Shown here in pieces: positions 33,055 through 41,355 of a DNA stretch of 49,033 nt (positions within the stretch are counted from its first letter, which is position 1; each line of letters opens with the position of its first letter). The stretch is from an uncultured Mailhella sp. (GTDB lineage: Bacteria > Desulfobacterota > Desulfovibrionia > Desulfovibrionales > Desulfovibrionaceae): NCBI GenBank assembly GCA_944324085.1, contig CALUUX010000021.1, positions 1 to 49,033 on the forward strand. The letters are read 5' to 3'. Made by a program: the position numbers and the translations under genes. The notes under the pieces were generated by a model that ran no database searches, was not told where the DNA came from, and was given only the letters and a program-made list of their open reading frames with translations.

Positions 33055-34662
33055 TCAGCTTTCCTCGCCCGCCATTCGTCTGAGTTCCGCTTCTCTGGCC
33101 TTGTCGTCCAGCGGACGGCAGAGCGTGAAGGTTTCGTCGCCGCGCACTTCCTTGGAGACTTGAAAATGCTGGGCCGCCCTGGCCGCGAGCTGAGGCCAGT
33201 GGGTGATGACGAGAAGCTGACGACGCGAGGCCAGATCGTGCAGTCTGTCGGAAACCCGGTTCAGCGTGACGCCTCCCACGCCGGCGTCCACTTCGTCAAA
33301 GACGAGCGTGGCGTCTTCGTTCGCGGATTGGACGCCCACCACCGCCAGAAGGAAGCGGGACAACTCGCCGCCTGAAGCTATTTTATCCAGCGGTTGAGAG
33401 CGTTGACCGGGATTCGGCGCCCAGAGCAGACGATACCGGTCTTCCACGCAGGCGGGGCAGATGACCTTGACCTTGTCTTCCACCTGCGGCCACACCTCAT
33501 GAGGCGAACAATCCGGTTCCACATGGACGCGGTCGGAAAAGCCGAGTCCCGCCAGTTCCTTTTCCAGCGCGGCGCAGAAGCGGGTTGCGGCGTTTCGACG
33601 TTTCTCGTTACATTCTTCAAGAGTTACATGAAGTTTTTTGGAAAGTTCCCGTTCCTGTTTCTCCAGGCGGTGCAGATCCAGGCCGCAGGCGTCCAGAAAG
33701 GACAGGTTTTCCGTGATTTCGTCACGCAGACGCAATATTTCGGGAATGGTGCGGCGCATGCGGCGTTTGAGCTGGGAAAGTTCGTAAAGCCGGGCCTCCA
33801 GTTCGTCGGGATCGTACTCGCAGTCGGAAGAAGGGGTTCCGCGGAAACGGCGCGTCAGTTCTCTGGCTTCTTCCTGGAAATTGAGCAAAGCTTCCAGCGA
33901 AGGCGTGAAACTTTCGTCGTCCTGGGCAAGTTCGTGCAGCAGACGTTCCAGCTCCCCCAGCATGGCCGCCATGCCCGCGTTTTCTCCTCCGAGCATGAGT
34001 TCCAGTCCCTGTTCGTAGCGCGAACGCAGACGTTCCACGCTTTTCAGTTCCGCGCGCGCTTTTTCCAGCCGTTCCTCCTCCCCTTCCTCGGGAGCGACGC
34101 GTTCGATTTCCTTTTGCTGCATTTCCAGCAGTTCGCGTTTTTCGCTCAGCGACTCCATGCGTTCCAGCAAGGCGCGTTTTTGCTCGGAGACGTCCTTGAG
34201 TTCGCGCAGCAGCGCGTCCTTGCGTTCCACAACGCTCGGGTCGGGGAGGAAGGCGTCAATGAGCGAGGCTTGGTAGGAGGTCTGAAGCAGGCGTTGCTGG
34301 CCGTGCTGACTCACATGAAAAAGCAGGGCGGGGCGCAGCGCGCGGACGGCGTCCTGAGAGGTGAGGGAACCGTTGAGAAAGAAGTGGCTGCGACCGGACG
34401 CGGCGGAGAGTTCTCGCCGAAGCACGATTTCTTCTTCTCCCTGCGTTCCTTGTCGCGTGAACAACGCTTCCACCTGCGCTTTATCTCTCCCCGGACGCAC
34501 CATGTCCGTGGCGAGGCGATCGCCCAGAACGAAATTGATGGCCTTGAGAATGAAGCTTTTGCCCGCGCCGGTTTCACCCGTAAGCACGTTCATGCCGTCG
34601 CCGAATTCCAGCTCCATGTCGTCAATGAGGGCAAGGCCGCGTATGCGCAGATATTCCAGCAT
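33055..34662 (-). CDS. recN: DNA repair protein RecN
   Basis: A 535-residue SMC-like ATPase that holds DNA ends during double-strand break repair. Walker A is LTGETGAGKSFIL near residue 30; a long coiled coil rich in Glu, Arg and Leu fills about 150-360; the ABC signature region shows IASGGELSRFLLAV and Walker B TLVFDEVDAGVGG. The ATG at 34662 starts MLEYLRIRGLALIDD, the usual family start. No ribosome site is visible; a T-rich stretch lies directly upstream. Confidence 0.95.
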   Translation of the reverse strand: MLEYLRIRGLALIDDMELEFGDGMNVLTGETGAGKSFILKAINFVLGDRLATDMVRPGRDKAQVEALFTRQGTQGEEEIVLRRELSAASGRSHFFLNGSLTSQDAVRALRPALLFHVSQHGQQRLLQTSYQASLIDAFLPDPSVVERKDALLRELKDVSEQKRALLERMESLSEKRELLEMQQKEIERVAPEEGEEERLEKARAELKSVERLRSRYEQGLELMLGGENAGMAAMLGELERLLHELAQDDESFTPSLEALLNFQEEARELTRRFRGTPSSDCEYDPDELEARLYELSQLKRRMRRTIPEILRLRDEITENLSFLDACGLDLHRLEKQERELSKKLHVTLEECNEKRRNAATRFCAALEKELAGLGFSDRVHVEPDCSPHEVWPQVEDKVKVICPACVEDRYRLLWAPNPGQRSQPLDKIASGGELSRFLLAVVGVQSANEDATLVFDEVDAGVGGVTLNRVSDRLHDLASRRQLLVITHWPQLAARAAQHFQVSKEVRGDETFTLCRPLDDKAREAELRRMAGEES

Positions 34663-34707
34663 GGTATAAAAAGAAAAAAAAGGTTGGGCGGGCAAAACCC
34701 GACACCC
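34663..34707 (-). promoter_or_regulatory. Terminator-like leader element just before recN
   Basis: In minus-strand RNA GGG-tgt-CGGG pairs with CCCG-CCC (34707-34686) and is followed by U8-C-U5, ending 4 bases before the recN ATG. It looks like an intrinsic terminator placed as an attenuator. The rest of the gap (34708-34950) is AT-rich; a possible promoter is TTGATT-N16-TATTCT near 34760. Confidence 0.4.
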
Positions 34708-34951
34708 TGTTTGTCGTGAAAAAAGAAAGAAAAGTCAAGAATAAATTTATTTTTTAATAAATCAAAAATTAATTCATCAATCGGAACATGACTTCAGAGA
34801 GGCATATAGATGTTCGCGTGAACGGGAAGAAGGCAACGGGAAGCGGCGGAAGAGGAGATGACGATGAACGTTGCCGAAAGGGAGAAGAGAGAAAGAAGGG
34901 GCGAATCCGAAAAGGAGGGGGACAGGGGAAACGCGCGGGATGAAACCGTCG

Positions 34952-34995
34952 AAAAAAAGCGTCCGAAGACGCGCGTACGGGCGCGCCTTCGGACG
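34952..34995 (-). terminator. Intrinsic terminator of the purM-DUF523-cbiK/aminotransferase operon
   Basis: CGTCCGAAG (34960-34968) and CTTCGGACG (34987-34995) pair, with an inner CGCG/CGCG, and the minus-strand RNA continues with seven U. It lies 5 bases after the operon's last stop codon. Confidence 0.88.
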
Positions 34996-35000
34996 AGGAA

Positions 35001-36197
35001 TCAGCCGCGCAGAGCTTTGCGGAAGCCTTCGGCGGAACGTTCTATAACGGCGTCTTCCACCGCAAAGGAGAGACGGAAGTAGCCGGGATAGCCGAATCCG
35101 GAACTGGGCACCGCCAGCACGAGATTGCGGGTGAGGCTTTCCACGATGGCTTTGTCGTCGCCGCCGGGGGCCTTGGGGAAGAAGTAGAACGTGCCTTTGG
35201 GCAGAGTGAATTCGTATCCCGCGTCGGCCAGGATGGCAGCGAGCTTGTCGCGACGGCGGGCGTAGATGGCCAGAGCCGCGTCGGTGGAGGTGCCGAGGCA
35301 TTCAGCCATGAGATACTGGCCGACCACGGGAGGATTCACAAAGCCGAGCACGCGATTGGAGAAGATAAGGCCGTCCATGAGCTTGTCGGCGTCGTCCATG
35401 TCGGGATTGACGGCAATGTATCCCACGCGTTCGCCCGCCATGCCGTAGTTTTTGGCAAAGGAGCTGATGACCACGCAGTGTTTGTAGAGCGGCAGAGCGG
35501 CCGGCACTTCGACGCCGTCGTAGGCGAGGAAGCGGTAAGGCTCGTCGGCGACCAGATAGATGACGCGCCCCGAGCGTTTCGAGGCTTCTTCCAGCATGGC
35601 GGCGAGGGCTTTGAGATCCTTTTCGGCATAGACCGCGCCGGAGGGGTTGTTGGGAGAATTGATGATCACCGCGCGGGTGCGGGGCGTGACGGCCGCGGCC
35701 AGAGCTTCCACGTCGGGACCGAAGTCGTCGGCGCGGCAGGGGACGGGACGCAGCGTGCCGCCGTGGTTGCCCACATAGAAGCGGTATTCGCCGAAGAAGG
35801 GCGCGACGGTGAGCACTTCGTCGCCGGGTTCGAGAACGGTGTGGAAGAAGGCGTTCATCACGCCGGCCGCGCCGCATCCGAGCATGACGTGCTGCGCCTT
35901 GAGGGCGACGCGCTGCTGTTCGCTCAGCCATGCGGCGAGCTTTTCTCTGGCCCAGCCGAAACCGCCGTTGGGCATGTATCCCAGAATGCCGGGTTCGGAC
36001 ATCCGTTCCGCAAGGGCCTTCATGGCGCGGGCCGCCTCCGCGGGCGGGGCGAGATCGGGATTGCCGAGGCTGAAATCGCACACGGCGTCGTCGCCGTACT
36101 TTTTGCGCAGTTCGATGCCGGCTTCAAACATGCGGCGGATCATGGATCCCTGGGAAAGGTTTTGCTCCATGGCGGAGCTGAGAACGGAAGCGGACAT
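35001..36197 (-). CDS. Class I PLP-dependent aminotransferase (internal start of the fused frame)
   Basis: The 398-residue protein predicted if translation begins at the ATG at 36197, which has AAGGAG 7 bases upstream. It shows aspartate-aminotransferase-like motifs: DFSLGNPDLAPP, IINSPNNPSGAVY, YLVADEPYRFLAYDG and ISSFAKNYGMAGERVGYI, where the lysine would bind PLP. It is complete on its own, which supports separate translation. Amino donor and acceptor are not predictable. A terminator follows its stop codon. Confidence 0.75.
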   Translation of the reverse strand: MSASVLSSAMEQNLSQGSMIRRMFEAGIELRKKYGDDAVCDFSLGNPDLAPPAEAARAMKALAERMSEPGILGYMPNGGFGWAREKLAAWLSEQQRVALKAQHVMLGCGAAGVMNAFFHTVLEPGDEVLTVAPFFGEYRFYVGNHGGTLRPVPCRADDFGPDVEALAAAVTPRTRAVIINSPNNPSGAVYAEKDLKALAAMLEEASKRSGRVIYLVADEPYRFLAYDGVEVPAALPLYKHCVVISSFAKNYGMAGERVGYIAVNPDMDDADKLMDGLIFSNRVLGFVNPPVVGQYLMAECLGTSTDAALAIYARRRDKLAAILADAGYEFTLPKGTFYFFPKAPGGDDKAIVESLTRNLVLAVPSSGFGYPGYFRLSFAVEDAVIERSAEGFRKALRG

Positions 36198-37127
36198 GGC
36201 AGACTCCTTGAAAGAGGGAAAAAAGCAGGGAAGAAACAGGTTCGACGGAAAAAGCGAGCGGGACGGTTCGTCGGCGGGGGGAGGGAGCGTCAGCGCGCCG
36301 AGGGCTTTGTCCAGTTTGTCCAGCCACAGATGGATGAAGGCCGGATCGTCGGCAAGGCCTCGCAGTTCCGCCTGGCATCGGAATCCGGCGGCGTCGAGAC
36401 GCGTTTTCCACGAGGAGGGGCCGTTGCCGGCCATGTCTTCCAGCGTGTGGCGTCCGACCACGGACAACAGAGGAAGCAGCCAGACGCGGCCCTGCGGTTC
36501 GGCTTCCGCGCGAAGTTCGGGAAGCAGCAGGTCGAGGCCGTCGGAGGCGGGAACGTCTTTGGTGGCTTCGTCGGGACGCACCATGCCGGATCCCACCATG
36601 CACGCCACATGAATGCGGGGATCCAGCGCGCGCACGGCTTCTCCCCAGCGGCGGTAGAGAATGTCGCATTCATGCCGGCTGCCGTGCGCCATGCACACGA
36701 CGGGCTCCTGAGGGGAGCGAAGAGGGGAAATATGGCGGAGAAGCGTCGCGGCGGCTTCGGCCACGGAGGCGTCGTCGGGATCGAGGCTGGACAGGAGAGG
36801 GCGACCGAGGCTGACGATAAGTCTGCCTTCTTCCGCAATGACGCGGCAGTCGGCAGCCACGCCGTTGTATTCCATGCCGGGAATGAGATGCAAAGGCTGC
36901 ACCGCCACATGAGTGTAGCGTTCAAAGCGCATGCGTTTCAGGGCCTTGAGCACGGAGTCGGATTTGGTGCGCGAATGCGCGAGGCGCGCCCGCATGGCTT
37001 CGGAAGTGAAGGCCCAGCGCACGGGCAGACCGAAACGCGCTTCCGCGGCGGCTTGCACGGCGCGCAGGGCCGCCGCCCCCCGGATGTTGCCGCACCCGTA
37101 GGCCACCAGAAGAATGCCGCGTTTCAT
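35001..37127 (-). CDS. CbiK-type cobaltochelatase joined in frame to a PLP aminotransferase
   Basis: One uninterrupted 708-codon frame. Residues 1 to about 285 match anaerobic sirohydrochlorin cobaltochelatase CbiK: QPLHLIPGMEYNG, CMAHGSRHECD and LLSVVGRHTLEDMAGNG, with the histidines that bind metal; no signal peptide, so cytoplasmic. Residues 311-708 form a complete class I aminotransferase. The 25-residue link (SLFPSNLFLPCFFPSFKESA) looks like translated intergenic DNA, and an AAGGAG site stands before the ATG at residue 311. So either a true fusion protein is made, or cbiK lost its stop and the aminotransferase is also made alone. The start overlaps the DUF523 stop by 4 bases. Confidence 0.75.
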   Translation of the reverse strand: MKRGILLVAYGCGNIRGAAALRAVQAAAEARFGLPVRWAFTSEAMRARLAHSRTKSDSVLKALKRMRFERYTHVAVQPLHLIPGMEYNGVAADCRVIAEEGRLIVSLGRPLLSSLDPDDASVAEAAATLLRHISPLRSPQEPVVCMAHGSRHECDILYRRWGEAVRALDPRIHVACMVGSGMVRPDEATKDVPASDGLDLLLPELRAEAEPQGRVWLLPLLSVVGRHTLEDMAGNGPSSWKTRLDAAGFRCQAELRGLADDPAFIHLWLDKLDKALGALTLPPPADEPSRSLFPSNLFLPCFFPSFKESAMSASVLSSAMEQNLSQGSMIRRMFEAGIELRKKYGDDAVCDFSLGNPDLAPPAEAARAMKALAERMSEPGILGYMPNGGFGWAREKLAAWLSEQQRVALKAQHVMLGCGAAGVMNAFFHTVLEPGDEVLTVAPFFGEYRFYVGNHGGTLRPVPCRADDFGPDVEALAAAVTPRTRAVIINSPNNPSGAVYAEKDLKALAAMLEEASKRSGRVIYLVADEPYRFLAYDGVEVPAALPLYKHCVVISSFAKNYGMAGERVGYIAVNPDMDDADKLMDGLIFSNRVLGFVNPPVVGQYLMAECLGTSTDAALAIYARRRDKLAAILADAGYEFTLPKGTFYFFPKAPGGDDKAIVESLTRNLVLAVPSSGFGYPGYFRLSFAVEDAVIERSAEGFRKALRG

Positions 37128-37576
37128 ACCTGTTCCGCGTCGAACGTTTCTTCGGTAAAAAGCTGGAAGCCCTTTTTGCGGAGCAGAGCGGCAAAAAGAC
37201 CGTCCCCGTCGACGAGCGTGTGGGTGAAGGTGCCGTCGTAGACGCGGCCGCAGCCGCAGGAAGGAGAACGGGCCTTGAGCACGGCGGCGCAGCAGCCGTA
37301 TTCTTCGGCGATATAGAGCGCGGCTTCCGCGCCGGAAACGAAGGCGTCGGTCACGTCTTCGCCCGTGGCGGCGACGACGCGGCCGTTTTTTTGTTCACTG
37401 GGAGTGCGCGGCGTGGGCAGACCGCCCAGCACTTCGGGACAGACCGGCACGGCTTCGCCCCGGCGCACGAGTTCGGCTATTTCCGGCCTCAGGTTCGAAC
37501 GTCCGTCGTAGCGGCAGGGTGTGCCGGCGAGGCACGCGCTCACCACGTAGCGGCATGGTTTGGGAAGGTCAGTCAA
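37124..37576 (-). CDS. DUF523 family protein
   Basis: A 150-residue cysteine-rich cytosolic protein of the DUF523 family. It contains VSACLAGTPCRYDG, VCPEVLGGLPTPRTPSE and KARSPSCGCGRVYDG, the conserved blocks of the family; the cysteines could bind metal. Function is not established. It overlaps purM by 8 bases and the cbiK/aminotransferase frame by 4, so the three are translationally linked. Confidence 0.9.
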   Translation of the reverse strand: MTDLPKPCRYVVSACLAGTPCRYDGRSNLRPEIAELVRRGEAVPVCPEVLGGLPTPRTPSEQKNGRVVAATGEDVTDAFVSGAEAALYIAEEYGCCAAVLKARSPSCGCGRVYDGTFTHTLVDGDGLFAALLRKKGFQLFTEETFDAEQV

Positions 37577-38621
37577 AGGAGATCTCCACCTGTTCCTGTT
37601 GGTCTTTGCGCCTGACTATCGTGCCGATTTCCCAGGCGTCGGTATGCATGGACTTGAACCGGGGGAGCATGTCGTCGGCGGTGGCGCGATCGGTAATCAT
37701 GACGTAGCCGATGCCGCAGTTGAAAATCTGCAGCATCTCCGGCCAGGTGAGGTGACCCTGTTCCTTGATCCATTCGAAGATGGCGGGGCGTTCCCAGCTG
37801 GAAAAATTGATGGCCGCGCAGATGGAAGGCGAAAGCACGCGGGGAATGTTGTCGTAGAAGCCGCCCCCGGTGATGTGCACCATGCCTTTGATGGGCAGGT
37901 CGCGCATGATGGACTTGACCTGCTCCGCGTAGATGACGGTGGGAGTGAGGAGCACGTCGGCGAAAGTTTGATCGGTTCCGGGAACGATGTCGTCCGCCTT
38001 GACGCCGCTTTCCTCATAAATTTTGCGCACCAGCGAGTAGCCGTTGGAATGGAGACCGGAAGAGGCGAGTCCGATGATGACGTCGCCTACGCTGATGGTG
38101 GAACCGTCCACGATTTTCGGGCCGTCCACGATGCCCACGCAAAATCCCGCCAGATCGTAGTCTCCGTTGGCGTACATGCCCGGCATTTCCGCGGTTTCTC
38201 CGCCGAGCAGGGCGCATCCGCTCATTTTGCAGCCTTCCACGATGCCGCCCACTACCGTGGCGGCCTGATCGACGTTCAGCGTGCCGCAGGAAAAGTAGTC
38301 GAGGAAGAAAATGGGCTTGGCTCCGAGCACGAGACAATCGTTCACGCTCATGGCCACAAGATCGATGCCCACGGTGTCATGTCTGTTGAACATGGAAGCC
38401 ACTTTGAGCTTGGTGCCCACGCCGTCGGTGCCCGCGACAAGAACCGGAGACTGCATGCCCGTGATGTCGGGTCGGAACAGGCCGCCGAAACCGCCTATGT
38501 CCGAAAGGACGCCGTGGGTCTGCGCGCTGGCCACCATGGTCTTGATTCGGGAAACCAGCTCATTGCCGGCGTCGATGTCAACGCCGGCCGAGGTGTACGC
38601 GTGGGAACGGGAAACGCTCAT
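37569..38621 (-). CDS. purM: Phosphoribosylformylglycinamidine cyclo-ligase (AIR synthase)
   Basis: A 350-residue enzyme that closes FGAM to aminoimidazole ribotide in purine synthesis. Typical parts are YTSAGVDIDAGNELVSRIK at the N-terminus, VAGTDGVGTKLKVA, GGETAEMPGMY and GLASSGLHSNGYSLVRK. Two ATGs six bases apart (38627 and 38621) follow AGGAG; the second has the better spacing and matches the family start. A longer frame upstream runs through the promoter. First gene of its operon. Confidence 0.96.
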   Translation of the reverse strand: MSVSRSHAYTSAGVDIDAGNELVSRIKTMVASAQTHGVLSDIGGFGGLFRPDITGMQSPVLVAGTDGVGTKLKVASMFNRHDTVGIDLVAMSVNDCLVLGAKPIFFLDYFSCGTLNVDQAATVVGGIVEGCKMSGCALLGGETAEMPGMYANGDYDLAGFCVGIVDGPKIVDGSTISVGDVIIGLASSGLHSNGYSLVRKIYEESGVKADDIVPGTDQTFADVLLTPTVIYAEQVKSIMRDLPIKGMVHITGGGFYDNIPRVLSPSICAAINFSSWERPAIFEWIKEQGHLTWPEMLQIFNCGIGYVMITDRATADDMLPRFKSMHTDAWEIGTIVRRKDQQEQVEISFD

Positions 38622-38763
38622 GGTCATATCTCCTGGTTGAGGCGTCCGCCTTGCGCGGTCGGGCCGTCTTGCTTGAAGCTCCTGCGCCCCGCGGGAGGCG
38701 ATGGAACATGTCGTCTCGCCCGCGGCATTTCCCCGGGGAAATCGTTTATGCAGGTGCCCCGTA

Positions 38764-38792
38764 TTAATAGTCGCTTCCGGACCGTTTGCCAA
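38764..38792 (-). promoter_or_regulatory. Sigma-70 promoter of the purM operon
   Basis: Minus-strand TTGGCA (38792-38787), 17 bases, then TATTAA (38769-38764). The start near 38757 leaves a leader of about 136 bases. No purine riboswitch core was recognised in it. Confidence 0.7.
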
Positions 38793-38983
38793 GTTTTTTA
38801 AACGGGCTTCGTCAGGGAGAGGGCAAGGGGACGCGTGGAGACGATTCTAGGGGAAAGGCGGAACGTCTTGACGCGTCGTTGCCGCGCTCCGACGACGGTT
38901 TTCCGAAACGCGAGCGTCCGGGCTGACTCGGGCGGCGTGGGCTCGGCTCATCCTCTTGCTTTTCTTCGAGGAGGATTTAGAAC

Positions 38984-39016
38984 ATGTCTGGCCCGAGCGG
39001 CGAGAAATTTTTATAA
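38984..39016 (+). CDS. Ten-codon leader ORF upstream of the Smr gene
   Basis: ATG at 38984 opens a frame reading MSGPSGEKFL and ends with TAA at 39014-39016. A strong GAGGAGGA ribosome site lies about 9 bases upstream, better than that of the gene it precedes. The Smr gene's own site (AAGGCGG) begins at the TAA, and its ATG is 10 bases on, so translation of the two may be coupled. No known leader peptide resembles it. Confidence 0.4.
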   Translation: MSGPSGEKFL

Positions 39017-39026
39017 GGCGGTTGTC

Positions 39027-40088
39027 ATGAGCAAAGACGCTTCCAATCCTTTTTCCATGTTGAACGCGCGGGATTTTCCTTCCCGCAGCGAAAGGGACAA
39101 TTCGAAAAAGCAGCACCGCGCCAAGACCGTGGTGAAAAACAAGGACGCCGAGGACGCCTCGCAGGACGCGGACGCTGAAATGTTCCTGGAGGCCATGGGA
39201 GGAAACGTGCGCGCGCTTTCGTCGCCGGACGGCGCGTCGTCCGGGCGTCGGGGCGTCGGCAAGCCGATGAAGGAAAAAAGTTCTGATAAGGCGGATAATG
39301 ACAGCTTTGCCCGCGCGCTGGAAAGTCAGGGCGTGAAGAAGATGCTGCGGAAGAAATCCTCGCGGGAAATGCCCGCGCCGTCCACGCCGGAGCCTGAAAA
39401 GGAGGAAACTCCCGCCACGCTGACGGCTATGGCGCTGGCCGGAGCGCGCATCGGCCGAGGCGACGAGGCTTCGCCGTTGAATGCGGCTGTCGGTCAGGGT
39501 GACGACGCCGATGAGAGTCGGGACTTCTTCAGCGCCATCAAGGGCACCGTTCCGCTGAACGGCAAGGGGCGCGACGTGCCCGTGGAGCCGGAACCTCCGG
39601 CCGTGCCCGTGACGGATCCTCGCCATCCTTTGCAGGATTTTATGGAAGGAAAGGTGGAGTTTTCCGTAGCCAGCACCGACGAATATGCGGAAGGGCATGT
39701 CGTCGGACTGGATCTCATGATCGTTTCACAGCTTCAGTCCCGGCAGTTCAGTCCCGAAGCGCATATCGATCTGCACGGCCTGAACTGCGAACAGGCGTTC
39801 CAGAATCTGGTGGGATTTTTCCGCAACGCGTACTACAAGGGCGCGCGCACCGTGCTTGTGGTCACCGGGCGTGGCCTCAATTCGTTGAACGGCGTGCCGA
39901 TTCTTCGTTCCCGCGTGCAGCAGTGGCTCACGCAGGATCCCTTCAAACGCGTGGTTTTGGCCTTTTGCACGGCCAAGCAGGAAGACGGGGGCGCAGGCGC
40001 GTTTTATGTGCTCATCCGCAAACGCAAAAAGAGCTACGGCAAGATTCATTGGGACGTCATGCCCTCCGATCCCGATCTGTACTCTTGA
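39027..40088 (+). CDS. Smr-domain protein
   Basis: A 353-residue protein. The first 230 residues are charged, low in complexity and probably unfolded. The C-terminal 110 form an Smr (small MutS-related) domain with HIDLHGLNCEQAF, VLVVTGRGLNSLNGVPILRS and RVVLAFCTAKQEDGGAGAFYVLI. Smr domains cut RNA or DNA, for example at stalled ribosomes or branched DNA; the LHGL motif and the GRG turn fit an active domain. The frame is open for 64 codons upstream, but the ATG at 39027 has AAGGCGG 7 bases before it. Confidence 0.88.
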   Translation: MSKDASNPFSMLNARDFPSRSERDNSKKQHRAKTVVKNKDAEDASQDADAEMFLEAMGGNVRALSSPDGASSGRRGVGKPMKEKSSDKADNDSFARALESQGVKKMLRKKSSREMPAPSTPEPEKEETPATLTAMALAGARIGRGDEASPLNAAVGQGDDADESRDFFSAIKGTVPLNGKGRDVPVEPEPPAVPVTDPRHPLQDFMEGKVEFSVASTDEYAEGHVVGLDLMIVSQLQSRQFSPEAHIDLHGLNCEQAFQNLVGFFRNAYYKGARTVLVVTGRGLNSLNGVPILRSRVQQWLTQDPFKRVVLAFCTAKQEDGGAGAFYVLIRKRKKSYGKIHWDVMPSDPDLYS

Positions 40089-40209
40089 GTGTTTTCTCTG
40101 TGTTAGAGACGGATCGGGCTGAAAGGGGCGTCCCGGAATCTCGAAAATATTGCAAAACGTTTCAGAGTATTTCAGTGGGGCTCTTAACTTTGCAACGTCG
40201 CCTTTACTC

Positions 40210-40238
40210 TTGATGAAAAGGGCGGGCTCGGCTATAGT
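40210..40238 (+). promoter_or_regulatory. Sigma-70 promoter of glpX
   Basis: TTGATG, 17 bases, TATAGT, with a predicted start near 40245 and a leader of about 58 bases. Upstream, TTGCAAA and TTTGCAA form a widely spaced inverted repeat at about 40150-40196. Confidence 0.6.
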
Positions 40239-40302
40239 TATGCCAGTGCGGCCTGCTTTTGGGCCTTTCTTTATGTAACAGCCCCTTCCGAGGGAGGACG
40301 AT

Positions 40303-41286
40303 ATGCAAGCTCCTGAAAAAAATCTGGCGTTCGACCTGCTCCGCGTCACGGAATCCGCCGCTCTTTCCGCAGCCCGCTGGCTGGGAAAGGGAGCCAAGGA
40401 AGACGGAGACGGCGCGGCGGTGGACGCCATGCGCCTTTCTTTTGACTCTCTCTCCATCAAGGGACGCGTGATCATCGGCGAAGGAGCCAAGGATGAGGCT
40501 CCTATGCTGTACAACGGGGAAGAGGTCGGAGACGGCACGGGTCCCGCTGTCGATATTGCCGTGGATCCCGTGGAGGGAACCAATCTGCTGGCTCTCGGTC
40601 GGCCGAACGCCATCGCCGTCATAGGCGCGTGCAAGTCCGGCTATATGTACAATCCCGGATCCAGCTATTACATGAAGAAACTCGTGGTGGGCCGTGAAGC
40701 CCGGGACGTCGTGGACATTGACGCCCCCGTGGCCGACAATCTTCAGGCCGTGGCTCGCGCCGTAGGCAAGGACATCAACGACCTTGTCGTGTTCGTGCTC
40801 GACAAGCCTCGCCACAAGGGACTGATCGAGGAAATCCGCAAGACCGGCGCGCGCATTACTCTGCACACCGACGGCGATGTGGCCGGCTCTCTCATGGTGG
40901 CCGATCCCAGCGTGGACGTGGACGTCATGATGGGCACCGGCGGCACGCCGGAAGGCGTCATTTCCGCATGCGCCATCAAGGGCGTGGGCGGGCAGATGTT
41001 CGGTCGCTTCGATCCGCAGTCCGACGCCGAAAGGCAGGCCATGCTTGCGGAAGGCACCAGGCTGGATGAAATCCTTACCGTGGACTCCATCATCCGAGCC
41101 GACGACGCCTTTTTCGCGGCCACCGGCATTTCCGGCGGCACCTTCCTCGGCGGAGTGAGCTACTCCGGCCGCGGCGCGGTAACCCATTCTCTGGTCATCC
41201 GAGCCAAGACCGGCACGTTCCGCTACATTGAATCGCATCATAACTGGGAGCGTCTGATGAAGTTCAGCTCCGTCCGGTACGACTAG
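40303..41286 (+). CDS. glpX: Class II fructose-1,6-bisphosphatase GlpX
   Basis: A 327-residue metal-dependent sugar phosphatase for gluconeogenesis. Motifs: AARWLGKGAKEDGDGAAVDAM, IIGEGAKDEAPMLYNGE, IAVDPVEGTNLL with the metal-binding Asp and Glu, and MMGTGGTPEGVISACAIK. Length is that of bacterial GlpX. GGAGGAC lies 5 bases before the ATG. It is followed by fabD after 69 bases. Confidence 0.96.
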   Translation: MQAPEKNLAFDLLRVTESAALSAARWLGKGAKEDGDGAAVDAMRLSFDSLSIKGRVIIGEGAKDEAPMLYNGEEVGDGTGPAVDIAVDPVEGTNLLALGRPNAIAVIGACKSGYMYNPGSSYYMKKLVVGREARDVVDIDAPVADNLQAVARAVGKDINDLVVFVLDKPRHKGLIEEIRKTGARITLHTDGDVAGSLMVADPSVDVDVMMGTGGTPEGVISACAIKGVGGQMFGRFDPQSDAERQAMLAEGTRLDEILTVDSIIRADDAFFAATGISGGTFLGGVSYSGRGAVTHSLVIRAKTGTFRYIESHHNWERLMKFSSVRYD

Positions 41287-41355
41287 AAGACGGAGCCTCC
41301 GTCGGTAGGCGGCGGCCCGTGTGTTATGACCCATAATCCCATCAAGGAGTATGGA

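Noticed and set aside
38622..38757. A purine riboswitch in the purM leader
   Set aside because: The leader is long enough but lacks the conserved junction and loop sequences of the purine aptamer; only ordinary GC hairpins are seen.
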